A DNA stretch of 64,000 nt. Origin: Schizochytrium sp. TIO01. Taxonomy: Eukaryota > Sar > Bigyra > Thraustochytrida > Thraustochytriidae. Positions within the stretch are counted from its first letter, which is position 1. Each line of letters opens with the position of its first letter. The notes beneath the pieces were generated by a model. It did no database searches. It worked only from the letters and a program-made list of their open reading frames with translations, and was not told where the DNA came from. The stretch spans positions 60,600-124,599 of the forward strand of contig SMSO01000031.1 of assembly GCA_004764695.1 (NCBI GenBank), read 5' to 3'. A program made the translations under genes and the position numbers. Shown here piece after piece: positions 39,382 through 51,368 of this stretch.

Positions 39382-41812
39382 TGTGCACAAACAGCCGCAG
39401 CTCAGCTGGCCTCTTTTATCTCTTACTATGTATGTAGGTACATCAAGATAGTCATTTGTGCAGGGATATTCCGGGTTTGCTTAGCTGACTTATGTTAGCT
39501 TCACCAAGGCAGAAAGACAAATCAACTTTAGAGTATTTGTTTTTCCGACTCAGGCCAACTGCTTTGTATAGTGTAAGAGTTTCCTTCCTGTTCTATTCTC
39601 AGGTTCACTGCAACCAAAGTTGTTTCAGAAAACCGAGGATGTTCGAATGGCTGGAAGTTGAACGAGAGAATTGTCTCCTGGTTCACATACAAACATTTAC
39701 CCAAAACAGAAGAAGTAAATTAACTATCTTTGCTGTAACGAAGCGCCTAAGAACTAAGTGAGGTCCATCTTATTTCTTCTCCATGATGCAGCTACATGGC
39801 TTTTCTCTACAACTGAGACTTAATCACTATACTTCAAGTAGCAACGGGTACCTAAAAGAAATAAAAGATTTCCGTTGAAGCATTGCTATTATGTTCCTAA
39901 TTAATTTAAAAAACAAAAAAAAAAAAAAGAACATATAAATAGAGGCCTCTTTATATAATATTTAAATATATTGATTTATTTATCAAAAGACAAGAGAAAA
40001 AATGGGAACAATAAAATATAAAATATAAGTATAACGAGACATTTCATTCTCTATTTGTCGCTCCCTTTGACTAAACTTCTGATCTAGCTTTTGCTCAACA
40101 CCATGTACCTTAGTACACTGTCTGATCAGTTCTTTTTTTAGGCCCTTTTCAGCGCTTAGCCCTTTCCAACACTTTCCTGAACCTGAATCTAAATGGGAAG
40201 GAATGGAATAAGTAGATTGTTTATTATTAGGACCGCTTATTCGTTTTTTTCATGTCCACAGAAAATATCGGTTCACAATGGGTGGTTCGTTTTCTTTTTC
40301 TTCTTTTTTTGAGGGGGGATGCAAACGATCAAATGTTTTTGAAAATCCTGTTCCTGACAAATTACTTCGTTCCCTTTTACCACCTAGGTACTTCGTCAGC
40401 GATAGCAAAGTACTTCCTCTTCTCGTTTAATAATAATACCTAGAAACCAATCCATATACGTTTTTGCTCGGAACTATGCTTTTGTTTGTTTTTACAGATA
40501 GAGCCATTTCTCAACTCAGCTGGAGTTAATAGTATGTACCCAGATCACCAAAAGAAACAAAACGAAAATACCAGCAAAACCATCTCAATTTTCTCAAAAT
40601 CAAAGCCATGGTTTAGCTGTTGGGTCTACTTGATGAAAACAGTTCTCCTTTTATTAAGATGTTTGCTACTCTCGTTCCTTCTCTCCCAGGTAGAAACTTA
40701 ATTCATCAATACGATACAGAAAGGCCAACGATTCTTTCCTAGAATAATAAAGTAATACGATTGAATGCTTTTCATTAATCAGAGATCTAGTGATCTGGGT
40801 TGAAACTAGGTACCCTGCCTACCTACCGACCAACCCAGTCAGGAGGAGCTCGGAAGTAAAAGGGTGTCCTGACTTGAGGACAAGTCCTCGTAGTAATATT
40901 TATCTTCTACTACCCAGGTACTGTCAACTTGAACCGGCTAAATTAACTTTACCACAAGTACTTGAGGCCCCATTAATTACGACCGCGTAATAAAAGGCGT
41001 TGCCTATCGTAACTCAGTCAAAGAGCTTGGGTTATGACGTGCTTGCGCTAATGCACGTACCGAATAGCCTATAACTATATCTATACATATACACATATTT
41101 ACAAGTGTGGAGCATGGAGTGTATATGGATGCAGCAAATTTCTCTTTCTCTTACTTAGATATGAGTCCAAGTTCTTAAAAAAAAAAAAAAAATTAAAAAA
41201 AGAGAGAGAAAAAAAGCGCCGCTTTGTGCTTCGTAACCATAGTACCTACATTCTCGAGTTGTAAGACAGCAACGCATGAGAGGTTTCTTTTTGTTCGCCG
41301 ACATCCTGAAAGAGTCTTTTACGTCGCAGACTTGAGCATCTAGATAGATATCTAAGATACCTGCCTACCTAGTCACATGAAAGCTTAAAACAAACCTAAG
41401 TTAGGATTAGCATGTGGATGCACACCTTCTAAGAGTGGAATCTTCATGTTATCTAATTATGGAAAACTATCCAATGCCGCACAGACAAGAGGAAGAGACC
41501 TGATCTACAGCGCTGCACATCAAGTGTCTTGCACATTAACTGGTAACGAAAGTTCGTCCCGAAGGCATGCCTTCTTCCGCACTGGTTTATCTCGAAAGAT
41601 TGAGAATCCCTAGGTAGTTCCAAGAAGTTTCAAGTTCACGTGCCATCTGAATTTCTAAAGGTAGAGTACTTCATAGAGAGCCTACTAGCGCAGAAATTGG
41701 GATGTGTGTGATGAAAAGGGCTGGGTTGGATTGGAGTACAACATGCCCCTGACTCCAAACTTGAATGGGTCTGTGCAAAGAGTTTGAGTAGGCTATCGTT
41801 TACTTTTACAAG
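39382..41812. other. Intergenic, 2.4 kb
   Basis: No supported gene. Frames of 60-90 codons at 39492-39761, 40252-40443 and 40486-40701 lack any recognisable feature. AT-rich, with poly-A runs near 39908-39930 and 41176-41212, and CTACCTACC-like words near 40817 and 41366. Confidence 0.45.
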
Positions 41813-42331
41813 ATGAAGCACGCGTGGACTAGCATGCTTGCTCTCGTATTCACCTTTGCGGCCCTGGCAAAGGGTACAAGAGGCGAGGGGCGGCATCTCA
41901 AAGCCGACTCAGAGACGTGCTGGAACGAAGTTGAGACGCAGCTCACTACGCCAGGTTCGTGCGTCTACGCGGCCTACACATCCAGTGCAATCAGCGCAGC
42001 TAGTAGTGGCTGCTCGCAAAAAGCAGCCATGTTCAACGCAATGTACGACTGCTCAAGCTTTGGATGTAAGCTTGTTCTCTGTGATGATTTCGATGAGTGG
42101 AAAAAGGAGGAAAATGCCGAGTCTTGCACCAATATGGAGTGTCGTTGGACACGGGCACTCTTCATTGGTCTGGTAACGGGGCTCGGGTTTGTTGCGCTTA
42201 CCTTTGTTGCCTTCTTCATATCTTGCCTTTGCTCCAGAGATCGGGTGGAAACAGTCACCGTGATACAAACGGCTCAACCTGTTCAGGACAACACCAGAAG
42301 TACAATCGTCGCCCAAGAGATCAAGTCATAA
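41813..42331 (+). CDS. Cys-rich single-pass membrane protein A
   Basis: 172 aa. The N-terminus (MKHAWTSMLALVFTFAALAKG) is a good signal peptide. An ectodomain of about 95 residues holds eight cysteines, including FGCKLVLCDDFDEW and SCTNMECRW. One TM segment follows (ALFIGLVTGLGFVALTFVAFF), then a cytoplasmic tail of about 40 residues. Type I topology is predicted. It is a clear paralogue of the protein at 45941 (CKLxLCDD, C...EC/KCW, TM start GLxxGxG). No known family; possibly surface recognition or adhesion. Confidence 0.75.
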   Translation: MKHAWTSMLALVFTFAALAKGTRGEGRHLKADSETCWNEVETQLTTPGSCVYAAYTSSAISAASSGCSQKAAMFNAMYDCSSFGCKLVLCDDFDEWKKEENAESCTNMECRWTRALFIGLVTGLGFVALTFVAFFISCLCSRDRVETVTVIQTAQPVQDNTRSTIVAQEIKS

Positions 42332-45300
42332 TCTAGCAAGTATAACAACCACGTTGCCTAGACATGCAATCCAAATGCAGTACGCTGCTTCTTCTCATAT
42401 CGTCTTACGCATTTACAAAGCCAGCCTAAATAGGCTAGACTTTTAGTAGGTACTGTATTTATTTGCTTGTCCAGCAGCACGTTTGTCCCTAATTTGTTTT
42501 GTTTCTTCTGAATATCCCCATACGTGTTTCGATTAAAATTAAAAACCAAGTGTTACATCCTTTTCTTATCGTAAACGCTGGCAACCATAAGGACCAAATC
42601 AATTCAAAATAAGCTTAACTGGGCTGCTGACGAAATAGTCTTTTGTTTTGATGAAATTCCATATAAATTTTGTAAAAGACCACTCATTGTACACTAACTC
42701 ACGTCTATACCACCACAGCGACCTAAATAAACCCTCTCTTGTTCTAAATGGAAAAGCATTGTCTTTGTTAAACTCTTTTGCATCGACGATGCGTTCAAAG
42801 CGTGACGATTATGCTTGCAACTAGAACTTCGTCATTTGCCAGTTTGATGTGTTCTAGTTCGTCAAGCAATGTTCTATGAGGTAGTTAGCTGCTATGGTTG
42901 AGAAAGTGTGTTTATTCTGTGTAAAGCTGCAAATGCAACATATGTTTCATTCAGCAGATTTAACAGGCGAATATTGCAACATCTTTGCTGCCCCATGTAA
43001 TCTCTTAGCATAATGGAGGGTGACAAAACTCGTATGCTCTTTTCACAATCTTCAGTCGACTTTTGTGAAGGAGAGAGCGAGAGGGAGGCAAATTTAGTTG
43101 AATTTTGGAATGTCGCTGTGCACGGATAGAAACTACAACATCTCCTTACTTCATATACACGATTCTGGAACGCTGTGAAGGTGATGTTAAGAAATGGTGC
43201 AAGCCCAACTAATTTGATAAATTCATACGTCTTTACCCATTTCAAGCTAGTGACGCGAAAGAAACAACAACAAAAAGTAAAAGTTTCATTTTGTGCGCAC
43301 CACTGTTGTTGTTGACTCGCAACTCGCAACCATGTTGAATTGGGTGGCAAGAGTTAGTGAAATCAAACACAGAAAGCCCACAGATGGGCACTTGTTCATT
43401 GTAGTGTAAGGTGTTTCTGGTATACTATTCTGATATATATATAAAGCTATAAGCAACTTTTCACAGACACGATGCTCTGATCTGAAATAATAGGCAAGCC
43501 ACCTCAAGAGAGCCACTTCAAGAGAATCAACTCGAGTCAACATTGGCAACATTGTTTCATGAAGACTAATTCCAATCCTGGCGATAAACCCGAAAAATAT
43601 TGTGCTGTCATGATTTACATTGAATATGTTAAATTGGATAGAGTATGCAGGAATTAAACTTTTCTTCTACATTGGTTTTTACCAAACGAAAAGAATTGCG
43701 CAACACCTCTTCCTTGCGGTACTCTGCCTCTCTCATCCATAGCTATGTAGGAGCACAGGAATTACTTTGTTGTTTATAGCTACTGCTATTTTCCTTTAAG
43801 TTTTATTTAGGGACAACGCTCATTAGTAATACTTAGCTATAAACCGATAACCCAGGTTCTCACTGGAAAATTATGATTGACTCTGGGAAAACCATGAGGA
43901 ACGCTGTAATCTACAGCGTTTCACAGAAAACTCAGCACCATACTATCGTAGAGGATAACTTTTCACATGACTTTTATAAAGCTCCATTTTTCGTGTGGAT
44001 CTTTTCTCTCATGTTTCAAGTTGAAACCCAGAAACAAAAATCAAACATGCGTCGTCATCCTTCTGAAACCTTTCCGTCTAGTTCTTCGTTACGCTTTGGG
44101 TATTTGCTTGCGTGTTGTTGTCCGCTTGCATCATTGTCATTTGCTGTGATTTGGTAGAAGAGCCTCATTTAGTGGATTCAATAAGAGGGAAAACTGTGCT
44201 TTTCATTGACATGACCTCTGAAAGTGGGCAAACTGGGCGTGTGCCATCTGTAGGTTACATGGAACGACGGCTCGCGAACTAAGCTCATCTCCACACGAGA
44301 GCTAGGGTGTGACTTGAGTTTTACCCATCTTGATGAAAGTTGATTGTTTGAGATAGCTTTTGACTACCGAGTGAGAGTGGCGTGTGCCCTTTTGGCGCAA
44401 TTTCCAGTCAGTTCTCAGAGAGTATCACGAGGAAGGTAGCATTCTGAAAGACGTGTATTTTTTAGAACTAGCAAATAGCTGGAAAACAATCTCTCTCAGT
44501 CAGTGGCTATGCAACTACAGCCTGTACTACGTACGTAGGTACTACTACTAGAGCTTGCTGGACGGGCTCTTTGCACCGATGTGCAAGTAAGGACTAGACC
44601 AAATAGGCAATGTCTAGTTCAATGGTCCACATCCAGCGCGCTAGAAGGGATCCCTCGTTCATTTTGAGGGCGTGCGCCTGTTCGCTCGGGACTCAGGTTG
44701 TGAGAGGAAAGCCAGGATGACACCCACCTCAGCTTTCGTCTGCTCTGATTGGTGCACGGTAGAGTACCATGTATTTGATCAGTAGGATCAACAGGATTGT
44801 TTTCCCATTGCTTTTTTGATCGACAAGTTAAGCCGGCTCCTTTTCTTCGTTTTTCTGAACAATTTTTTTTTTGTACTATAAGGGTGGTGCTGGTGCTGGG
44901 TTTGCAATCTTATAGTTTGGATCCCACTTTATACCGAACGCCGCAACGCTTTCATTCCAGCAGCACAAACTGGGATTCCAGCACGAACGCAATCTTGGCG
45001 ACATTGACTCTGCTACGCGTTTCAATTCAAGCTTAGTACAGCCTTGACTGTCTATGAGGATGACATATGAAGTATATTAATTTTAGATATCAGGGTAGTC
45101 AAGTCATGAAGAACTTTGACGAACAGGCTCGAGGAAGAATGAATAAAAAGGCAAGCTAAATAAGGTGAAAAGGAAGTTAAAGTTTCCACAACAGCCACCG
45201 CATTTTTGAGTGGCTCGTGGGCAATATAACAATATTTAACAATGTTTGAGGATCTCTAGTACAACACCTTTCTATCAAAGAAAAAGCCATTAAATGCTGA

Positions 45301-45940
45301 TGACAGCATAATGCTAGCTATAGGAAACGAAACATTTATCAATCTATGTGATTCTTTGCTATTTATATAACCGAATGTGTGAGAAGAGACTTTCGCGTCT
45401 GGATCTCAGTTTGGAAACAATATGGGCCATTCAAGCATAAGCTGCTCACTTGTGCTTTATACACATGGTGAAACTTTACCACTACTAGTAAGGTTAAGTG
45501 CTACAAAGTAAAATGCTTGTCCAGCGTGCAGAAAAGGAGTGTTGTTCTGAAAAAACTTTATTCTTAGCAAAACGAACGAGGGATTGCTTTGCTTCGTGTT
45601 CCTCTATAACTGTTCCTGGTCAACAAGCTCACACGCTCCACGAAAAGAGCGCGTGCCTGTTATTCTTCTGCAGCTCATCAAACGACTGATGGTTTTGAAG
45701 TTTAGAACTAACCCAAGTACTATATACTAGTTTACGTAGTATTACTTTTTAGTGTAGAAACGATCCAATATACAAGTGAAGAGACGCATTGCTGGAGGAA
45801 TAGTATGATATTACACATTGTTTTCAAAATGCCTCAAATGGCACCAGCAAACCCTCAACCTCAAAACAAGGAGTTTCATTCTGAAGACACAGTCTCTAGA
45901 CGACTTCTTATAGTAGTAAATAGCAGAATTGAAGAAAACT
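42332..45940. other. Intergenic, 3.6 kb
   Basis: No supported gene. Frames such as 42892-43350 (minus), 43873-44157 and 44797-45036 are open but have no domain, coding-like composition or good start context that I can defend. CGTACGTAGGTACTACTAC lies near 44529. Confidence 0.4.
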
Positions 45941-46417
45941 ATGTCTTGCAAGGTTGTTCTCCTCTTTATGCTCATTGGCAGCAGTTTTGCCAGTGGGGAA
46001 TTACTTGAGGTGCTGACAGATCCCATGGGCAAGCGCTCCATGTTTCGCCAGCTTGGGGATTACAGTAGCTTGACAAGCTGTCAAGAAAGCGCAGCAGAAT
46101 GCTTTGAAGAGAACATGAATTATAATATTACGGGTACTTGTGACACTGTGGATGCTGAAGTGAAGACTTATTATCAATGTTTTAATGTCAGATGCAAGCT
46201 GCACTTATGTGATGATTTGAAAGACTATGCTGCCAAAGAAGATAGTTGTGACTTGGAATTCAAGTGCTGGCTGACAACGGGTGCATTTGCTGGACTAATT
46301 GTTGGAGTTGGTGTTTTTCTCTTTATTGTTATTGGTGTCATCGTATTTTTCGTTCTACGCAGACGCCGCAATTCCGACTCTGCAGTCTCAAACCCTAAAA
46401 CTATGCCAGAACTGTAA
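45941..46417 (+). CDS. Cys-rich single-pass membrane protein B
   Basis: 158 aa from the ATG at 45941. The four codons upstream begin with TTG and are not used, because MSCKVVLLFMLIGSSFASG is a complete signal peptide. The ectodomain of about 95 residues has a cysteine series and one N-glycosylation site (NIT): SCQESAAECFEEN, GTCDTVDAEV, VRCKLHLCDDL, SCDLEFKCW. One TM follows (GLIVGVGVFLFIVIGVIVFFVL), then RRRR as stop-transfer and a short tail. It is a paralogue of protein A with the same order and spacing of motifs. Role unknown. Confidence 0.75.
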   Translation: MSCKVVLLFMLIGSSFASGELLEVLTDPMGKRSMFRQLGDYSSLTSCQESAAECFEENMNYNITGTCDTVDAEVKTYYQCFNVRCKLHLCDDLKDYAAKEDSCDLEFKCWLTTGAFAGLIVGVGVFLFIVIGVIVFFVLRRRRNSDSAVSNPKTMPEL

Positions 46418-48589
46418 ACTCTTTAGAAAAGCATCTTCTCTTTCCTTCCTCATTTTTTCTTTCTTTGCAGTGACTGTCTCCAATTTCAGCCTCTTACAAT
46501 CGTGTAATTGCTGGCAAACTTTGTGAAGGTTTGTGTATGGCTCCATCTAGAATTTCAACTCTTATTAGTCTATCGGCATAATCTGACTCGCTAAATATTT
46601 TACGACTGCTACGAGACCATTCACGATCAGCATTCAATCGTACATACTTGCGAATCATTTTATTTTAATCATGGCGCTTGTTTAACATGTATATTGGTTT
46701 CAACTTGGTGTGGTTTACAAGTTTTCCTTGCAACAAAGCGGTCAACGGAAGAAGGAGCAACTCTTACATAACACATTCAAACTAGAAGCAGCGAGAAATT
46801 GGTCTTACTGCTTGAATGTTCTTCCCATTTATTGCTATTAACATTGAAACTCGCCGGTGAATTCTACCGCAGGATAGAGCAGACCAGCCTGGAAAGTTGC
46901 AAAGTCAAGCAAACTTATTGATGCCTCCACTTACCAACTGATCTTGTCTTTATTTTAAGAGTCCTCCATTTTCAAGGGGGGACACGAAACCACAGATACC
47001 AGATAATCAATTAGATTGGTGCAGCTTGATTTGTTTTGATTGCCCTAGTCCTCTTCTTGAACGAGCCAAGTTGTAGTTGAGCTTTTGCGCACTCGGACTT
47101 GCATGGAAGGTGTTCCCCTCTCCTAGTTCGAGAGGCTGAATGCTCCCTCAATCCTTATCTTTTAGTTTAAAAGATAGGTCAAAGCATGTTACTAACTTAG
47201 ATGTGTTTTGACGACTTCGGTATATCACTCGCTACCTAATGTGTGCAACATGTGCAACATGCTATGTACACACTACTAGCATAGTAATGAAAATTGACCT
47301 GTTTTTTAAAAGAAAAAAATAGAAGGATTGATTTAGTATCTCCGACTAGTGAGAATTACATTAAATTAAAAAAAAATGTTAAAAGTATAATTTTAAAATT
47401 TAAACCATATAGAACCAAGCGGTCTTATTATGTGTGTGTTTTTTAATCAATTTTAACAAGCTGGCGTCTGTTCACGAAGTTCTTGAAGTTTCAGGGCCAA
47501 GTTTTCCACCCAGGGTGAACTTTTCGCAACCTATGTAACGATTGATTGTTCTAGCTTGAGTCTTAACCCAACTTGCTAAAATATTTCAACCCATTACCTA
47601 CCGCATGTTGCGCTCTCACTAGCCAGAGGCAGCTCCTATCAAACCTTACTTACCTTTTCGGTGCGCAAATTGTTGGCCCTCAATGGCTAGTGAAAGTGCG
47701 ATGTGTTTTGACTCGAGATTTTACCCAAGTAAAACTCTTGATTGGAAGGGACGGTCTCCAACCAGCGTAGAAGACTCATGCAGGTTCTCCCAGCCTCCGT
47801 CTTCACGCCCTGAGCAGATCGGAGAGCCTCGTGTAACATAGCACGCGTTTGATCTGAATCAGCAAACAAACACCCCATTGGAGAACTTTTCACACGCAGT
47901 GGCTCTACTAATCGTAAGTAGGCCTTGTGCGTACGTATCTGCAAGGGAATTAAAACAAACTTACTCGGTAGCCAGGCGCTACACACTGCTACTAGCTCTC
48001 TTCATTCACTTTGCTACCTACGAGGTAGCACAACTACCCAACGAATCAGACTGCCTATCTGGGAATAAGGCTGTCCGTGCTGATAATTATGCACAACTAG
48101 CCATGCTCCTACGTCCTTCAGTAGAAGGCGCTGTAATAAAAATATAAATGATCGCAGATGTGCAATCGATGTCCATCGAAGGCTTGAACTTGGCGCAAGG
48201 AGCTAGCCAGATACCCAAGGAAAGCAAGCAAATAACAGGCAAACTAGAGTTGATGAGCATCGGGGCCGTCGGCGGAGGTGCGCAGACTAGAATATTTCTA
48301 TTTGGGAGTTGAAAACTGGCGCTGTGGACCCTGGCCCCGGTTTCTGTGAGCGTGACGATCTCGACAGGGTGATCCGGCCGAGTTGAGACTTCAAGAACTC
48401 TTGAACGCGCTCGAGGCCTATACCCTGAAACACAGCTGCGGCATAACGCTGCAGCACAATATAGAGGTGATCTGAGTGTTACACATTTTCTTGTTGCGGT
48501 CGGCTTGCACGAGCACCGGTGAAGGAAGACACCACAAAAGGCGGCGATAGAGTGGTACTGTGCATAAACAGGCAAACGTTATTCAAATC
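46418..48589. other. Intergenic, 2.2 kb
   Basis: No supported gene. Frames at 47573-48147 (plus) and 47687-48575 (minus) overlap each other on both strands and look random. CTACCTACGAGGTAGC near 48009 is an imperfect inverted repeat. Confidence 0.4.
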
Positions 48590-49336
48590 ATGCTTCTAAA
48601 CAGCCTCGTCATAAAGTCATCGTTTTCTCTACGACAATTTACACAGAAAGTACATCCCAATAGGTGCTTCCACAAAGTAGGAAGGAGATGCTCCGCAATT
48701 AGTGCTTTAATGCTTCTTCTAGTACTTTTTGCGACGTTGACTCAGACCAGTGATGCACGATTACCAATTAAGCTTCGTCATTCTGAAATGGGAGATCAAG
48801 ATAGTAAAAGCTTTTTTCTCAATTTACCCAAAGAAGATAACGAAATTTCGCTTCTACATGTGGCATCCAGACGATGGCAGTATGAGAGCGAATGTTGGAT
48901 TGAAGCAGAGCTTTCAATGTGCTTTGAAGACACAGACATATCCCCTGATTCTGTTCTGTTTCACATTGATCGTAGTATGGCATTCCGTAGTTTATACTTA
49001 ACCCAAATGCAACGCATGAGACATGCATACATTACATCCCCCCCCACGATTTCGCCTGAAGCAAATGACCAAACTCGAGAATTTCTATGTGATGCATATT
49101 CAAGAGTCATCGCGTGCTCTACTGATAGATGCGCACGGAGACTTTGTAGCTCCGTTCTCCTCAAAGAATGTCCAGGTATCGTTTGCACAATTGAAGAATC
49201 AAGGAACAGCTCTGTTATTATTTGGCTCTACGGTCTCATCATTGCAGGCATTGTTATGATAAACGTGTTCAGTATTTTCTGCACCAATGCAGAAGCTTCA
49301 TCATTTGTAGTCAATAGCAGAACAAAGGGGTCATAG
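48590..49336 (+). CDS. Cys-rich single-pass membrane protein C
   Basis: 248 aa from the ATG at 48590. A second ATG at 48710 would give a cleaner signal peptide (MLLLVLFATLTQTSDARL) and may be the true start. The ectodomain contains ECWIEAELSMCFED, FLCDAYSRVIACSTDRCARRLCSS and ECPGIVCTIEE. One TM follows (IIWLYGLIIAGIVMINVFSIF) with a short tail. The RCxxxLC followed by C...C before the TM repeats the motif order of proteins A and B, so it is probably a distant member of the same local family. Function unknown. Confidence 0.65.
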   Translation: MLLNSLVIKSSFSLRQFTQKVHPNRCFHKVGRRCSAISALMLLLVLFATLTQTSDARLPIKLRHSEMGDQDSKSFFLNLPKEDNEISLLHVASRRWQYESECWIEAELSMCFEDTDISPDSVLFHIDRSMAFRSLYLTQMQRMRHAYITSPPTISPEANDQTREFLCDAYSRVIACSTDRCARRLCSSVLLKECPGIVCTIEESRNSSVIIWLYGLIIAGIVMINVFSIFCTNAEASSFVVNSRTKGS

Positions 49337-50170
49337 TTCGATGTCCTCATCCCTCCATTTCACTGTTTAGTTGAGAGGCTTGCCTTTGAGTTTGCTTTAT
49401 TAAAGTGACTACGATGTATGCCCTATGTTTGTCTAAGTGTGAGAATTGTAGCAAAAGTGAAAGTTCTTATTAAACTCTAGTTTGTAAAATTGCAAAGTCA
49501 CTATTGTTATCCTGCTATTGTGAAGTTTGCGAACTAATGTCATTCTCGTAAACATATGTATATATATAATTATCTTTCCTCACCCAATCCCCTCTTTAGA
49601 AAGGTGTCACTGTTAAATCCTTTCCAAGCAGACGAACAAGGAAAGTTGCTTCTGTCAAGAGCTTTACCCTTTCCAAAGAACGAGAAATAGTTTCATACAC
49701 CGGCGCTAGCTTCGCTCCAGTTGCTTCTTACATCACAAGACGACTTTTGGTAAATTGAAACCCGCTATGTTGTAGAAATTATCATCAAATGATTTCTTTA
49801 ACTCTGTGAGATTCCAGCAGCATTCGTATTTTGTTTTTGAAATCGTCCTCTATACCACCCCTCTATTTAGTTTTTTTCGTTTTGTGGTTTTTTAAGTTTT
49901 AAAAATAACTTAATAGTAGTACTTACTATACACTTATTAAATTACTAAGCCTAGTGAGTCGAGTACCAAATGAATCATAGATAGTACATTTTGCTCTTCC
50001 TCTTCTCTGAATCTATTCCATGAAAGAATGTTGTACTGGAGGTTCCACTATTCATTGAATCCTAACTCGCACTAACCTGCTTGGCTGAGACAAACTCACC
50101 ATCAAAGAACATCGAGGAGGGGGGCGGTCTGACAGTGCTCAAAGCTAATTGAAGCAACCTATCGCCGGCA
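49337..50170. other. Intergenic, AT-rich
   Basis: Probably the 3' UTR of protein C and the promoter of the next gene. No gene seen. Confidence 0.5.
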
Positions 50171-50956
50171 ATGTTGAGTAGCCAGGAGAAGCATGACAAT
50201 GAGGGAGACGAGAACACCAAGCTAAACGTGAGCCCAGATCTTGCCGATGCCTCACAGAGATTTTCATTTGTGGCGGATATGCAGCAGTCACAAAATCGCC
50301 AGGCTGAGGCACAACGCTCCTTAGATAGCGCGTATCTGCATCCTGAAATCCAGCTTGGAGGCGATTCCCACGAAACTCTATCAGCCAACAAACTCAGTTT
50401 CGGTAGATGGGCATTCGTGTTCTTTACAAGTCTCGTCGTTGGTGCTTTGATTGCTCTTAATGTATTTTCTATCTACATCGGTATTGACCTTTTGCGTGAA
50501 GACTGCAACCAGAACCTTGCACCGTGGGCAATAACACAAGGATTTCTCGGTCTCTTATCCACCGCACTCGTTCTTGCCGTGTCCATCCCTGATGGTCTTG
50601 CAAAATCGTCTTCTGCACGCGCAGCCGGTCATGCTCTATTGCGTCACCGTATCCAACCCCCGTCGTTTTCAACGGGTACAATCCGCGGTGAGCGGAATCG
50701 CAGACTTGTGGGCGTCCTTGGACTAGTACAATTCATTATGCTCTCTTGGTTTGTCGTTGGGACAGTTTGGGTCGCCCATGCAGATCGTCAATTATGTCCA
50801 AATGGGCTTTACATATTTGTCTTAGTCTATACTATCATTGTGTGGATTTTCATCCTTGGCTTGTGCGTTCTGTCTACTTTTGTTGCTGTGTGCAAGCATC
50901 CCGGCCTGTCACGTCGTCAATCTGGTAGTGCACCAATCCAAGTAAGTATAGATTAA
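50171..50956 (+). CDS. Four-TM membrane protein, unknown family
   Basis: 261 aa. The first 80 residues are hydrophilic (MLSSQEKHDNEGDENTK...). Four hydrophobic segments follow: WAFVFFTSLVVGALIALNVFSIYIGI, ITQGFLGLLSTALVLAV, LVGVLGLVQFIMLSWFVVGTVWV and LYIFVLVYTIIVWIFILGLCVL, with a short basic tail. A Cys follows TM1 (REDCNQ) and another lies in the TM3-TM4 loop (RQLCPNG); these could form a luminal disulphide. I do not recognise the family. It converges with the DNAAF9-like gene about 410 nt downstream. Confidence 0.72.
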   Translation: MLSSQEKHDNEGDENTKLNVSPDLADASQRFSFVADMQQSQNRQAEAQRSLDSAYLHPEIQLGGDSHETLSANKLSFGRWAFVFFTSLVVGALIALNVFSIYIGIDLLREDCNQNLAPWAITQGFLGLLSTALVLAVSIPDGLAKSSSARAAGHALLRHRIQPPSFSTGTIRGERNRRLVGVLGLVQFIMLSWFVVGTVWVAHADRQLCPNGLYIFVLVYTIIVWIFILGLCVLSTFVAVCKHPGLSRRQSGSAPIQVSID

Positions 50957-51368
50957 ATATTATAGCTCAACAGGTGACGCGCCTCCAGCAGCTTTCTTGG
51001 TGTTGTCCTTATCTATCGTATAAGGATTCATGACCATCATGATGAGCCGAGGAAAATTGCCCAAAGCATGTTTCATCTAGCTGGTCTTTAAAAAGTGTCG
51101 ATGTAGCGCTCTACGCATTGTGGGCCATATGCATGGGCAGATATCCTTTACATGCTCATATTTCCGACGTCTACTCTAATGTCAAACAGAACCATCAGAA
51201 CATATCTATTTTGATTAAGTCCATCTCTAATGTCGGTGGTGTGCTATGGAGAGTACCATTTTGTGATTCTTACCTTGCAATCTCTTTTGTAGCTTATAAC
51301 TATTTTAGAAAAAAATAAATTTTAAAAAATTGCATTCAATCGGTGAATAGTCTACCAAACCGTTGGGC
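50957..51368. other. Intergenic between convergent genes
   Basis: A 412-nt spacer with the 3' flanks of both neighbours; nothing else seen. Confidence 0.5.

Noticed and set aside
47573-48575. Overlapping frames on both strands between membrane proteins B and C
   Set aside because: No domain, signal peptide or coding-like composition; mutual overlap suggests chance.
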